64,000 bases of DNA from Oryzias latipes. Taxonomy: Eukaryota > Chordata > Actinopteri > Beloniformes > Adrianichthyidae. Where the stretch lies: the NCBI RefSeq assembly GCF_002234675.1, contig NC_019871.2, positions 21,732,604-21,796,603 on the forward strand, written 5' to 3'. This document shows, piece after piece, positions 13,001-22,490 of this stretch. How positions within the stretch are numbered: position 1 is the first letter of the stretch; every line of letters starts with the position of its first letter. Position numbers and translations under genes: made by a program. Under the pieces are notes generated by a model that was not told where the DNA came from, searched no databases, and worked only from the letters and a program-made list of their open reading frames with translations.

Positions 13001-13855
13001 AAAAAAAAAGAAGCTCCTCCCTGCTTGTCCAGTGTGAACAGCATGGGCTAAATGAGCATATAAGAACATGCATATAATGTGTTCCCTACCCCTGCTGTAC
13101 ACTAGCTGGGTAAGCTCCTGTGACCCTGAAGTAGACAAAACATGTTTAGTACCAGTAGATGAATAAATGACTAAGTTCCAAAATCACTCAGGAAAGCGCT
13201 GAGTGTCATTTATAGATCTCTTTGGCATGACTAAACGGCTCGAATATTGTGACAATTTGTTCAAATCCAACAAGTTGTTTAGATTTTAGAACATCTTCAA
13301 GGTTTCTGTAAATTGGAGAATAAAGTGTGTGAAGAACCATCAGCTTTGTAACAATAGGACTCGACTTGCCTCTGAAAATAGGTTGGAATAAAGGAACATG
13401 TTGGTTTTTGACTTGTGACCTTTGACATAAAAACAGCAGGATTTTTTTTGCAGATTCACTTAAAATGTGGAGTTATCCTTGTCATGTAAAAACTCAAGAT
13501 CAAAATATTTACATATAGGTTTTGTATTTTGTCCATCAATATATAAAAACATGTCTGCATCTTTCTTAGACAGCATATTGTATGTTCTACCACAGCACCC
13601 ATGGACCAGTGTATGAAATATGAGTTAAGCAGGCCTTTTTCTCTCCCAACTCCCTTCTGTTCCAGACATGTGATCTTTGCTCCCAGCAGCCATAACAAAT
13701 ATGCAGGCGAGTCCTTCCCTGGGATCTACGACGCCTTGTTTGACATCCAGAACTCAGCCGACCCAAAGAAGGCATGGCAAGAGGTCAAGCGGCAAATCAG
13801 CATAGCTGCCTTCACCGTCCACGCCGCAGCCATGACGCTGACCCCGCCTGCATGA
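1072..13855 (+). CDS. naalad2: N-acetylated alpha-linked acidic dipeptidase 2 (glutamate carboxypeptidase III), 5' end off window
   Basis: Type II membrane M28-family zinc metallopeptidase that removes C-terminal glutamate from N-acetyl-aspartyl-glutamate or folyl-polyglutamate outside the cell (family knowledge). Coding exons: 1072-1258, 4040-4141, 5410-5535, 5609-5689, 5776-5881, 5954-6047, 6765-6860, 7148-7233, 7364-7483, 9101-9183, 9256-9319, 9400-9467, 9554-9645, 10681-10771, 11665-11929, 12004-12085, 12220-12312, 13666-13855 (TGA). They give 674 aa in frame. About 75 N-terminal residues, including the anchor, lie left of the window. Zinc ligands and the catalytic Glu are intact, human FOLH1 numbering: H377 at 7387, D387 at 7417, E424/E425 at 9145/9148, D453 at 9304, H553 at 11698. 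The Arg patch (GRARYTK) is present. Position 519 is Ser (codon 10703), as in NAALAD2 rather than the Asn of FOLH1, and the C-terminal half is NAALAD2-like. FOLH1 remains possible. The 5535/5609 intron is GC-AG; the others checked are GT-AG. Confidence 0.93.
1736..2165 (-). repeat. Family B TIR element, copy 1
   Basis: Inverted termini of the form TTGACT.TAT.TGAGAACTGGAC.GAGTGA flank a body containing 'gaagccaaaatcc', 'cattctat.tgtcagaataa' and 'gccattttggc'. Matching copies lie at 3052-3919, 6117-6656 and 54604-55190. No coding potential was seen, so it is probably a non-autonomous DNA transposon. It lies in a naalad2 intron. Confidence 0.65.
2166..2665. repeat. Dispersed-repeat-like intronic sequence
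   Basis: Two consecutive blocks each contain 'ggatccaaa.tgcag' followed by an AATAAA/TTTATT-type stretch. The second (about 2430-2660) has 'ggtcaggcaggcagaggtcaataacag', a phrase typical of fish dispersed repeats. No reading frame is supported. The rest, to 3050, shows nothing recognisable. Confidence 0.35.
3052..3919 (+). repeat. Family B TIR element, copy 2, split by a hAT MITE
   Basis: The left terminus (tattgactgtatcatgagaac) and right terminus (reverse complement cattgactgtatatgggaac) are those of family B. The body is interrupted by 3322-3732, which carries its own 8-bp duplication. The MITE is therefore the younger insertion. Confidence 0.75.
3322..3732 (+). mobile_element. hAT-type MITE (family C), copy 1
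   Basis: A 411-bp non-coding element starts TAGGGCTGCACGATAT and ends with the reverse complement of TAGGCCTGCACAATAT. It is flanked by perfect 8-bp direct repeats TCAAGAAT at 3314-3321 and 3733-3740. The interior holds repeated 'gcgatatgc' and 'attgcgataacgata' phrases. An 8-bp duplication with a TAGGG-type terminus is typical of hAT elements. The same element occurs at 41092-41515. Confidence 0.9.
4542..4690 (-). repeat. Family A element, internally deleted copy
   Basis: Only the outer parts and the 'ATTGCTCGCCATTTTTGTTGCAC' core boundary remain, about 145 bp in all. It ends in the family's 'agatgatcccagtgggatttt' terminus. It lies in a naalad2 intron between the exons ending at 4141 and starting at 5410. 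Confidence 0.6.
4735..5015 (-). repeat. LINE-like 3' tail fragment
   Basis: The stretch begins 'agactttatttatcctacgatggggaaattcc', a phrase common at the 3' ends of fish non-LTR elements read on the minus strand. A short open frame on that strand contains [16 protein letters not shown], which resembles a decayed element remainder. The identification is tentative. Confidence 0.4.
6117..6656 (+). repeat. Family B TIR element, copy 3
   Basis: This is a full-length, uninterrupted copy of about 540 bp. Its left end is 'gtgactgtatctgagaattgg' and its right end 'ccagttctcattaaagtcaat'. It occupies most of the naalad2 intron between 6047 and 6765 and shows what the split copy at 3052-3919 looked like before the MITE arrived. 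Confidence 0.7.
7793..8000 (-). repeat. tRNA-derived SINE-like element, copy 2
   Basis: On the minus strand a tRNA-like head reads TGGCCTTGTGGTAGAGT (A-box region), then GGTTGTGGGTTCAAACCC (B-box-like), followed by a body ending near 'gggatgggacaaatgtgg'. The body matches 124-371. The RNA polymerase III box pair and dispersed copies support a SINE rather than a functional tRNA gene. Confidence 0.65.
8240..8500 (-). pseudogene. RTE-like LINE reverse-transcriptase C-terminal relic
   Basis: The minus-strand frame around 8351-8500 contains [19 protein letters not shown], the characteristic tail motif of non-LTR reverse transcriptases of the RTE type. The surrounding frame is short and decayed. 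The fragment lies in a naalad2 intron between SINE copies. The part from 8003 to 8240 shows no recognisable feature. Confidence 0.55.
8512..8762 (+). repeat. tRNA-derived SINE (family S2), copy 1
   Basis: The tRNA-like head is 'gtggtgcagcggtagggcggtcg' (A-box) with 'gattgcaggcttgat' (decayed B-box). A body with 'gggcaagacactgaa' follows, and a tail ends in 'aaagcgctatgcaggtatttaccatt'. It matches 32771-33055 over most of its length. Confidence 0.8.
9672..10305 (+). repeat. Family A TIR element, copy 2 (near full length)
   Basis: About 630 bp, from 'gtcccactccaatcatc' to 'attagagtgggttttttaag', so the terminal CCCACTC/GAGTGGG inverted repeat is visible. The core ATG frame (from 9965) encodes MASN, then AIQPY and an acidic SEDTSSDEE stretch. 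It lies in the naalad2 intron between 9645 and 10681. Confidence 0.8.
10920..11519 (+). mobile_element. 5'-truncated L2/Rex-like LINE insertion
   Basis: The open frame 10979-11302 encodes the end of a non-LTR reverse transcriptase: [20 protein letters not shown], then [10 protein letters not shown], then a [10 protein letters not shown] end. A 3' UTR follows, ending in a TTGCC repeat. Nine-base direct repeats TAGTACACA flank it at 10911-10919 and 11520-11528, marking a target-primed insertion with 5' truncation. A second copy of the 3' tail sits at about 57865-58009. Confidence 0.85.
11510..11520 (+). repeat. TTGCC short tandem tail
   Basis: Four or so TTGCC units begin near 11497 and close the LINE. 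They represent its 3'-terminal tail repeat, equivalent to a poly(A) tail in other LINEs. Confidence 0.7.
12535..13070. repeat. Family E dispersed element, uninterrupted copy
   Basis: This block shares 'gcaagttaaaccaggttgaactttggccaatcaggga', 'tttatagtagtgccaac' and 'ttgcggtttgtgc.tggctggaat' with 46595-47530. The ends 'cacaccacactcgaca' and 'tccagtgtgaacagcatgggc' are imperfectly inverted. It occupies the last naalad2 intron. It has no coding potential. Confidence 0.55.
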
Positions 13856-14156
13856 ATCCTTCTAGATGGGATGAAAAACACACATGACTTCCTGCGCACA
13901 TACAGAAGAAAGATGTTTTTTGCTGTCATTCTTGAGAACACCTTTGATCAGTTTTCAGACGATAACAATACGCTTCATGTTTTTATATATTTTGCTTTAC
14001 AATGCACGTCAATGGAATTAAACCCTCATATGTGAACCCACACTAACTAGTTTTGAAGCTAGGAAAACCGTGGTAGATTGATAAAAGAAAGCTACCCTTT
14101 TTTATTGATTATAATTTTAGATAAAGTATCAGTTATTTTTTACTCACTGGCACAAA

Positions 14157-14162
14157 ATAAAT
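14157..14162 (+). terminator. naalad2: naalad2 polyadenylation signal candidate
   Basis: AATAAA about 300 bp after the naalad2 stop codon is the nearest downstream canonical signal and implies a 3' UTR of about 0.3 kb. Bases 14163-14990 hold AT-rich sequence with no recognisable gene. Confidence 0.55.
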
Positions 14163-14996
14163 CAATGAACAATGATAACATGGATGCTTGTTAAACACAA
14201 TAAAACAAAATAGAAAGATGAAAGCTAAGAGACACCTCTTAGAAAAAAGTAGTCTATTTAAGCACTGTATACTTAGACAAATATACTTAGTATATATACT
14301 AAAAGTGAGGCTGTAAACTTGGTGTTTGATTTACTATCTACATGTGTAAATTGTAAACTTAAAATATTCCAATTTAATCTAAAGAGTCATTCAGTTAGTA
14401 TACTTCCTACACTACACTTACTATAGTAAACTTGCTATACTTATAGTCAAATATACCCTAATGAAATAAATTCCATGTGTACTACTTTTTGCTTTTTTCC
14501 CAGCACTTCCAGCTGGGAATTATTTTTAAAATGTCTGCATTAGCTTGTTCAGTATATTGAGTTATCATGGTTATATGCAGCTTAAACCTTAAATCAATCC
14601 TGAGAGGGAAATCATGAGTGATAAAAAGTAAATACAGGATCCAGTTTGCTGCAGCCAAAGTGCCTCGCAGTAAAAGACAAAGCTCAAATATCACACATTA
14701 GCTTGGTTTCTTCTGAAAAACATCCACATTTGCAACAAACACAAGCAGTTAAAATAAAGCTCGTTGTTTTTGCACAGTTCAAAGAGCCAAGAAACAGGAG
14801 GATTTCCAAACATTCAAGAAACTGAGTTCTGTCTCCTCCCCAGGAGGGCGCTACACTCAAACGCTCTATTGTCTGCTGTTCAAATTTTTGCCCTCAAATT
14901 AGAAATTTTCAACAATATGCAATACTTTATAAAACATCAAAAGTACACATTCATGCATTCATTCTATCACCCTCTAAACATGTTTTTTTCTCTTTC

Positions 14997-15040
14997 GGGG
15001 TCACAGGGTTGCCGGAGCCTATCCCAGCCACTCGTGGGTT
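14997..15040 (+). repeat. Short SINE-body fragment
   Basis: 'gggtcacagggttgccggagcctatcccagccactcgtggg' resembles the 3' body of the HE-like tRNA SINE seen at 15762-16080 and 25960-26240. Confidence 0.45.
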
Positions 15041-15072
15041 GTTGTTTTTTTACACAGAACAATATTTTCACT

Positions 15073-15691
15073 TAAAGGGTCTATACTATAATATTCTTAA
15101 GCTGTTTAGAGTAAATTATATTCATGCATATGATAATATATTATCTTTGGCACACTAAAGACCAAATGATTTTTGAAATAAGAGTTATTTTCCCAGTTTA
15201 TTTGACTACCCGGAAGTAAGATAACTCGATCTTTGAAGCTCTGCCTTTTGCTCCGTGTGGATGACGCCCATTTAATGATGTCAACCTAGAGCCGGCCTCA
15301 GCAGTTTGTCTGGGACTCGCCCACAAAAACAAACCACATCCAAACTTTTGCAAAGATGGGTGCATACTGTGCATACAAAAGAAATGATTTTAAGTTTTTG
15401 ATGACCACCGCTAGCTCCGCGGAGAAAGTGGGTGTATGCGTTGGCCTAGAGGTGGTGCTGGCAGCACAGACTTCCTAGAAGGGGCTGTTCTCACTTTCGT
15501 ACTTATGAATGTGAGAACTCGTTTTCATGGGTTGGGAAGTGCTGGTGCTCAGATAACAGGTTTTTAGAGTAATACTCAGGAATGTGTGAATGGATCAAAA
15601 TACCGCTTTGGGGTTTTTTTTCATGAGGAATTAATAGTATAATACACTTAAACGCTCAAAAAGTAGATTTAGCATAAAATAGGTCCTTTAA
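15073..15691. repeat. Family D TIR element, copy 1
   Basis: About 620 bp. The left end 'ttaaagggtctatactata' and the reverse complement of the right end 'ttaaaggacctattttatg' form an inverted repeat. The body shares 'gatgtcaacctagagccggcctc', 'cttttgcaaagatggg' and 'gatcaaaataccgctttggggt' with 46836-47353. It is non-coding. Confidence 0.65.
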
Positions 15692-15761
15692 CTATATAAT
15701 TTTAAGGAAAAATTCAGCCTATAATGACTGCAACTAACAACGAGTTCACATTTCATCTGGT

Positions 15762-16080
15762 TCAAACGTGGATAGCACAGTGGTTAGTACTCTCGCCTCA
15801 CAGTAAGAAGGCATTGGTTTAAATCCCATTTGAGTATTTTCTGCATTGAGTTTGTATGCTCTCCTTGTGGGTTTTCTCTAGAAACTCCAGCTACCTCCAG
15901 TGGTCCAAAAATGTATTCTGTGGGTTTGTTGGTGACTCTTGTCACTACGTGTGGAAGTGGGAGTGTGTTGTTGTGTAGCCTTGCAGTGGACTGGTGACCT
16001 GCCCAGGGTGTACCATCCCCTTGCCCAATGGTAGGTAGGATAGTTGGTCATACCCTGTGACCCCCAAAAGGATCAAGTAG
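15762..16080 (+). repeat. tRNA-derived SINE (HE-like), copy 1
   Basis: The tRNA-like head 'gcacagtggttagtactctcgcctcacag' is followed by a B-box-like 'ttggtttaaatcccat'. The body has 'gagtttgtatgctctccttgtgggttttctc', 'gtggactggtgacctgcccagggtgtacc' and an end at 'tggataatgcatgaagg'. Related copies lie at 24131-24410 and 25960-26240. Confidence 0.75.
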
Positions 16081-16614
16081 TTTTGGATAATGCATGAAGG
16101 ATCGCAATTCTAGATCCATTTCATTCGACACAAAACAAATAGGAATTATTTCACAAAAAATGATTGTAAGTGTTAATTTGTACTGTTTGATTTTAAAAAA
16201 AAGCTTGAAATGTTCTTTTTGTTGGCATTTGTACTTCAGAAATCATTTCTATAGTACAAATAATTTCCTGTTAAGTATAAAATTATCTTGGTGGAACTGG
16301 ACTGAAGACAACTTAATTGAAGAAGAAAATCCACCAAAATCAAGAATCACCTTTTTAAAAAAGGATTGTCCATAAATTATAAATCTTAAAAAACACTAAG
16401 ATAAAGTAGGAGTTGGGGACATTTTTTTTCTTTTTCTTCCTTGATTGAATAAAAGATCAAAGAGTTAAAGGCCATGGGCTAATTAGCTGTTGCCAGCGGT
16501 AGCTCTGGTTTCAAAGGATTAAATAGTTATGGCCCGCAGTAGCAGTCACTGACTGCAAGGACCCCATTGTTTTTGCAGTTGGAAAGATTTCAGCATGTTA
16601 AGGCGAAAATTTGA

Positions 16615-16676
16615 CCCCCCCCCCCCCCCACACACACACACACCCCACCCCCACACCCCCACACACACACACACAT
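16615..16676. repeat. Poly-C / CA microsatellite
   Basis: A run of 14 or more C residues passes into interrupted CACACA tracts with CCCCACCCC interruptions. Bases 16081-16614 hold no recognisable gene. Confidence 0.9.
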
Positions 16677-16679
16677 GCT

Positions 16680-16960
16680 GAAAAAGTCACCAAAATTTTC
16701 CACTCACCTAGGACCCAGCGAAAATGAATTTTCGGCAAAGTGAATGACACCCCCCCAAGACGATGACATCACAGCTAGCGATAACAAAAAAAAAAGAATG
16801 CGCATGAAGTCAAATAAAAGAAGAAACAAAACTAAGTAACAAAACCAAAACACACATGTCAAAGATATCCCAAGGAAATTTTTATATGATTATGGGATGG
16901 CCACACAACCTACATGGCCATTTTGTGGCAAACTTCGAGAATTGGCTATTTTCGTGTTTT
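16680..16960 (+). repeat. Family F dispersed element, copy 1 (partial)
   Basis: It shares 'attatgggatggccacac.acctac', '.tggccattttgtgg' and 'cacctaggaccca' type phrases with 18340-18480 and with 63280-64000. No frame is supported. The sequence from 16960 to 17190 shows nothing recognisable. Confidence 0.5.
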
Positions 16961-17214
16961 TAGACTTACTGACTTGATTTCATTTTGTTAATCCTATGTA
17001 GTGACTTTGCATCTCTGGACTTTATAACTTGTCCGCCATGCTTGTGTGTCGTGCACTTTCAGTTCCGACATCAGTGTGAAAGCGTGGAGAAAGTATAAAG
17101 GGCCATTTGATTGGCTGAAAGCGAGCACGCCTGCTTTGCTGATAATTTTGATTGACAAATTCATTAGCCACAAGTGACATTAGTTGACCTGCAGTGTGAA
17201 GGGAGTCTCAATAT

Positions 17215-17640
17215 TCACAGTAGAGAAATCTCTCATAAATGTGGGGAGATTCACAAATAAGAGCGGGTTTGTGAATGCACATTCTAAAATTCAGACGATC
17301 TGTGAGTTCATGTTACAGGTGTGCCTAAGAATTGTGTTTGTGAAGCATCTATTATGCATTTCTGAAAAATTTATTGTGAATTTCTGAAAAATTTATAGGG
17401 AATTTCTGAAAAATGTATCGTGTTTTTGTGAAACACTGAGTGTACATTTGTGAGAAACTCTTATTGTGCATGTGTGAAACACAATGTTTGTGTTTGTGAA
17501 ACACAGGGTGTGCATTTGTGAAACACGTGTGTATTTCCAAATATATATTGCACGTTTGCGTAAAATTACAGTTGTGAATCAGAGCGTGTGTATTTGTGAA
17601 ACAGGTTGTGTGCATTTCTGATTTTTGACACTGAATTAAT
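17215..17640. repeat. Degenerate tandem repeat, 'tgtg(c/a)atttgtgaaaca' type
   Basis: Roughly 25-30-bp imperfect units recur at least ten times, alternating 'gcatttctgaaaaat' and 'gtgtttgtgaaacac'. A minus-strand frame through the array reads as repeated CFTNTH.-like peptides, which is a by-product of the repeat. This is a minisatellite-like array. Confidence 0.7.
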
Positions 17641-18099
17641 TCCGTACCTTTAAAATGCTGTGCTCCACCCATTGTAGGTTTACAGCAGAGCATGAAATAC
17701 AATAGCTGCTTTCTGATTTTGTAATAAAATGCTTCAAATGTTCATCCAGTGGCAGTCGATACAGAGGCAAAAAATTAATTAAATTAAAAAAAACTGGGCT
17801 ATTGTGTTCAATAGTGCTGCAAGATATGAGATGTAAGACATATCTTTCCAGTACTTGCCCCTTTTTCTATCAAGCTGTCCGGTCTATCCATGTACATGTG
17901 TGAAGTTAGGTTTTTCTTAAATTTTCATCATCATCAATGTTAACAATGTTCTCAGTGACTGCATTCTCATATTGCTTTAAATAAATGCAAGTTAAGTGAC
18001 GCAATTTGCATGTGATTGCACTACTGGCGTAAACTTCCAGTTGCGGATGATGTAATCAGCATGTGTCACATTCCCCAGCCATCGGGGCGATTCTGCTCC

Positions 18100-18740
18100 G
18101 ATGTACAATGTCCCAGAAGGGTCAGAACACAATACTTTAGATTTGCAACACAACACAAAATGACACACTACAATTTGTGACAACACTAAAAAAACGAAAC
18201 TTACAACCCGAAACAATTGACTCACAACACGAAAAAATCAACGCACAACAAAAAAATGGTTAAAAAAATGTGCTGACTCAGCTAAAACGAACAAAAATTA
18301 TTAATTTTTTTTTTAGAATCGGCTAACGAAACCAATATAACCTCGTCAGGGATATCCAAACAAGGTTTTGAAATCATTATGGAATGGCGATACGACCTAC
18401 GGTTTGGCGGCCATTTTGTGCCTTGATAAAAAAAAATAACCTTTACAATGGACCTTTGACACCTTTTTCAATGGAATACTATGAAAATTGAATGCGGTCC
18501 ATTACGGTGGCCCAGGAAGGTCACAACACAACACTTTAGACTTTGCAACGCAACACAAAATAACATCCTACAATTTGTCACAACACCAAAAAAATTTACT
18601 CAAAACACGAAACAATTAACTGACAACATGAAACAATAACTCACAACACAACCACTCATGACACAAAACATTAACTCTCAACACAATCTAACAACTCACA
18701 ACACAATATAACAACTTAAAACGGAAGTATACCTGCAAAA
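18100..18740. repeat. Degenerate 'aactcacaacac' tandem array with family F fragment
   Basis: Two arrays of about 10-14-bp imperfect units (acaacac, actcacaac) flank a family F segment at 18340-18480. The array begins after 'tcagaacacaa' and again after 'ggtcacaacacaa'. It is related in reverse complement to the 'tgttgtgagttaa' array at 23300-23430. Confidence 0.65.
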
Positions 18741-18899
18741 GAAGGGCTTTTCTTCTGAAATTCCCACTGGGCTAAAACATCGGTGATCACGTCTCCATTC
18801 AGGGTTCATGAGCTCGTTCAAAGATTCTCCCGCACCTTCTCTCCTGCGCTGTCTGAGAACTGTCTTTGTGACAACTGCTTCCTTCCGCATGTTTCTGCG

Positions 18900-19650
18900 T
18901 CTTTGTGACCAGTGTTGCCAGATTGGGCGGTTTTGGTTCTAAATTTCCGGGTAAAAATGGCTTTGGGCGGGTATGCATAATTTGGGCGGTTTTAGGGTCG
19001 GTTTGGCAGGTTTTTCCCCTCATGAATATATAATAACGGACTACGTTAGGCTGTGTGCCTGTTGGAGTCTTATGTACTGAAGCTCCGTGTACGCACCAGG
19101 CAGAGACGATAATGGGCTCTGTCATTAAAACCTGTTGGGGGTGTGCAACGCTCCTCCTCTTAGAAATTGTGTTCTTTAAAGGATGATACCGCGGTCGCGT
19201 GTGGGCGGAGCTAAAGTTATGGTCTGATCGCTGCATGGAGCGATGGCTGTTTACACCAATGCATGGTAGACACAGAGAATGTGGAGAGATCAAGTTTATT
19301 ATTTTGAAGAGTTCTATTTGGTAATCATGTTTCCATGTTTGAGTTCATAAAATCGTCACAGAGAAAGTCTCTGCTTCAACTTCCGCAGTGAAAGCTGCGT
19401 CTTAATCTGCCGCCCGTGTTTCCATCTCAGTGTCTGAAGCCAAAACCCCTCCCCGCCTCTCTACCTGTTCACATCCTCTGCAGCTGAGAGTTGTTTTCCC
19501 CTGCTCTCCTCAGTGTGTCCTACACAGAGAGAGAGCTAAATACGGTCATCATAGGATGACACGATAGTCGGGGCGCTCCAGCGCAGCACAAAGATGAAAA
19601 CGCCGCACGCAGGTTATAGCGGGAATAGAGCGGGTTAAGAAAATTAATGG
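18900..19650. other. Unassigned repeat-like segment
   Basis: It contains several 'ttgggcgg(g/t)t' phrases (18935-19010), and later blocks (from about 19280) that weakly resemble 42960-43100 ('taatcacgtctcc', 'agttcat'). A 164-codon open frame exists on the minus strand but has no recognisable domain. It is probably decayed transposon sequence. Confidence 0.3.
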
Positions 19651-19710
19651 AAGAAGGCGGTCCACTGAATTCAATACTTTACTCATTTTCTATATATTAT
19701 TCTTTATTTA

Positions 19711-19711
<1 letters not shown>

Positions 19712-19790
<79 letters not shown>
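19712..19790. repeat. (TA)n microsatellite
   Basis: About 38 uninterrupted TA units follow a 'tatttatata' lead-in. It could extrude a cruciform. Confidence 0.97.
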
Positions 19791-19791
<1 letters not shown>

Positions 19792-19893
19792 CACAATGAG
19801 TGTGTTCCGGTACAATGTCGGGATGTGTTACGTATCGTGGGGCACGGATCAAAATAATCGTATCGCCAGACTCCTGCCAATGCACACCCCTAC
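19792..19893 (-). mobile_element. hAT-like terminal fragment
   Basis: Read on the minus strand, the right edge begins TAGGGGTGTGCATTGGCA, followed by 'ctggcgatacgat' and 'cccacgatacgtaacaca'. These phrases are common at the ends of fish hAT elements. I found no partner terminus or duplication, so only one end is claimed. From 19893 to 21840 I see no gene: GC-richer blocks at 20180-20450 and 20640-20900 have no recognisable frame, and 20940-21840 is AT-rich. Confidence 0.4.
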
Positions 19894-21853
19894 TTAGCCA
19901 CATGGAGGTGATTGGTAACCAAAGATTAAAAAAAAAGAAAACAACCCACTCTGTGGCATGCACACACGCCACAATTGAGCCTCCACCGTTGTCGCCAGAA
20001 TACGCTGTGTCCAAGCACTCGGCCCTACAAAGAAGGGGGGAAAATATTAAACACGAGTGGGCAATTTGGTTTTAGGGCAGCTAAAAACAGCAATCACTGC
20101 CTACTTTGACTAACTCATACACCAAAACACCATTAAACCAAAATCTAAAACAGGATTAAAACCAGCACATCTGTTACAGGTCCTTGGGAGGGCATGGCAC
20201 CTCTTGGCAGGTCCTATGTCCACTGAATCTTGGGTAGAGAGGCGGACACTGCTTTCTGTTGGCCGCAGCTGAGGCCAAGAGGAAGAGTGTCCCAGCTCAA
20301 TGAGTTCAGCCCGAACCCCACCGGCAGGAGCTGGAGCACCGTGGCCTGGAGTTGGCAGTTATGAGCTGCAGCTGTAATCATGACACCCAGGATCTTCAGA
20401 ACTCTGTGCCCTGCTGTAGAGAGGAGTGTGTCCCAGGGGACAGACAGGTGGAGCTGGTGGTCCACTGGCTGAGGAAAACTATACTGCTGGGCAATAAAAT
20501 CAAGGAAGCCAAACAAAACACCAATGGTGCCTCTGCTGCTCCCGAATACTAACAAATCAGTTAGAAACCAATTAATAAAAATATTTACACCAAAACAGGA
20601 AGAGGAACAGACAAAATAAACTAATCACCTGAGCAGTGAGGAGAAAATCATCCACACCTTAAGCTCGCTGGGGTGTAGAGGGGAGCTCCAGGTGTCAGAG
20701 TGGTCAGCGTTGGGTCTGCGCTGAGACAGCAAAGCCGGAGTGACCTCTCCAGGTGCAGACCTGGAGATCCTGTATTGCCCAGTGCCAGGACCCCCCTCTC
20801 GGCATTGTTGGCAGAGTCCAATGGAAAGGCAAGCCGATACGCCCGGTGCCATCGCAGTTGCAGGAGAGTAGATTTATTATCTGGGCTTAGTCCCGTAGCT
20901 ATTGACCAGCCAAAGCCGACCTACGAGGCAGCAGATCCGTTCCTTTTCCTTCACAATGTATTGTATAATTACACAAATATGTGCTTATTTTTATTTTATA
21001 TCTGGCAATTGTGTTGCATGCAATAATCCCAGCATTTTCAAATATCAGTGTCCAATTTGGAGGTATGGGAGCATTTTTAAGACCTTAGTTTTCAAGCTTG
21101 TAATTTGCGTACTACTTGGTCTGTTGGTCTATTGCTCCTATTATTTTCATATGCTCTCCATTTCATTGTTGCTTTTATGGACATTTATGTTTGTGTGTAT
21201 GGTCTTGTCATTTGGACCTCAAGTCAGTAATAAATTATTCACTTATTTATTCCTTCAAGTGTAATTCATTCCTTTCAATTTTTCTATTGTTTTTTTCAAA
21301 TTTAGAATTTTTTATTTTTTGAATTTTCAATCTGGTTTGGACAAAACCCTAAACAGGTAACCAGGAAGTCAAACTCTACAGGAAACTCAAAGAAACTGGA
21401 AAAAATTAAAAATAAAAAAAGAATTAACATAAGCGAACAAGAACAGCTAAATGTGTGCTCTACATGAGGGTCATTATTGTTGTGCTAAATAAACTAGACC
21501 TGTAAAACCCTGTGCTAAACTATCCTGCTTTGACTAAAAAGGAAATGTAAGATGATAAGGGAGTCCTCCACTTCATCACACGTGCTTGTCACACTCCACT
21601 GCTTCCTCACACCAAACAGATGTGCCATTCCAACTGCAGATGTGCCAAGGAGCCTTGTTCCAACACAGACACCATTGATTACTTTTGGTGTTAAATTTCA
21701 AAGTGAATAAACAGATTTTTCTCTGACTTACAAGCTCAACTCAGAATCAGTAACATTTGGCAAAATATTTGATCTGGTTTTGTTTTCAGGTGAACTTGTA
21801 CAAATTCACATGCGTCAGTAAGTAAAGAAGAAACTAGAGAGCAGTAAAAACTC

Positions 21854-21859
21854 TTTATT
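21854..21859 (-). terminator. NLR-like gene polyadenylation signal candidate
   Basis: TTTATT on the plus strand is AATAAA on the minus strand. It lies about 630 bp past the stop codon of the NLR-like gene and implies a 3' UTR of about 0.65 kb with no further open LRR frame in it. Confidence 0.5.
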
Positions 21860-22490
21860 ACCCCCATCCTTTAGGCACAAATATGGCTAACAGATGTGAA
21901 AGACATTAAATAACTATAGATGACATACAATTTGCCAGGCAATGTAAAAATACACTGACTAACAAATCAATTCATACATACAAAGAGTGTACAACTATGA
22001 TGTACTTCTGGAAAAAAAAACTTTAAATATATCACTTTTTTTTTTCAATCTAAGACGTGGACTTGGGTCTCAAATGCTCTAAAACAAATTTAAAATGTAA
22101 ACGTTGAAAAAAATAAACTCCAGAAAAAAATAAAATATCCTGTCTGTGCAATCATCCACATTGTTTTCAGGACTTTCCACCATAAAATCACCCTATGGTT
22201 TTTAATTACAAGCAAAGAACACAGATTGAGTTTTCAAACCTTGATGCCATTTCTTTCCTCGTGTGCGTAGTGATGGGAGACAAAGCAAAACCAAGTTTGC
22301 AACAACGTCTTTTGCGATTCACGTTTTATAGGATGCAAGTACCGCTGCAATCAACAGAACTTCCTATTTTCTCTAAGGTCAGGCTCTTGAAATGCCCCAT
22401 TTGATAAGTTGTAGGTTTCAACTGAACCTAAAACAGCAGCAAGCCCCTTCTCCTGTCCTTAACGTCAATGTTGGAAGGTAGCAGTGCACC

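Noticed and set aside
17352..17702. Repetitive Cys/Phe/Thr/Asn/His peptide frame
   Set aside because: It follows from the degenerate tandem repeat and is not a repeat protein: no start context or conservation signal.
18799..19293. 164-codon minus-strand open frame
   Set aside because: Low-complexity composition in repeat-like DNA, with no domain, neighbours or splice context.
19697..20014. Minus-strand frame ending in poly(Tyr-Ile)
   Set aside because: The Tyr-Ile tract is only the translated (TA)n microsatellite.
20180..20900. Possible gene in the GC-richer intergenic block
   Set aside because: Short overlapping frames on both strands with no domain, no coherent exons and no splice phase; left unassigned.
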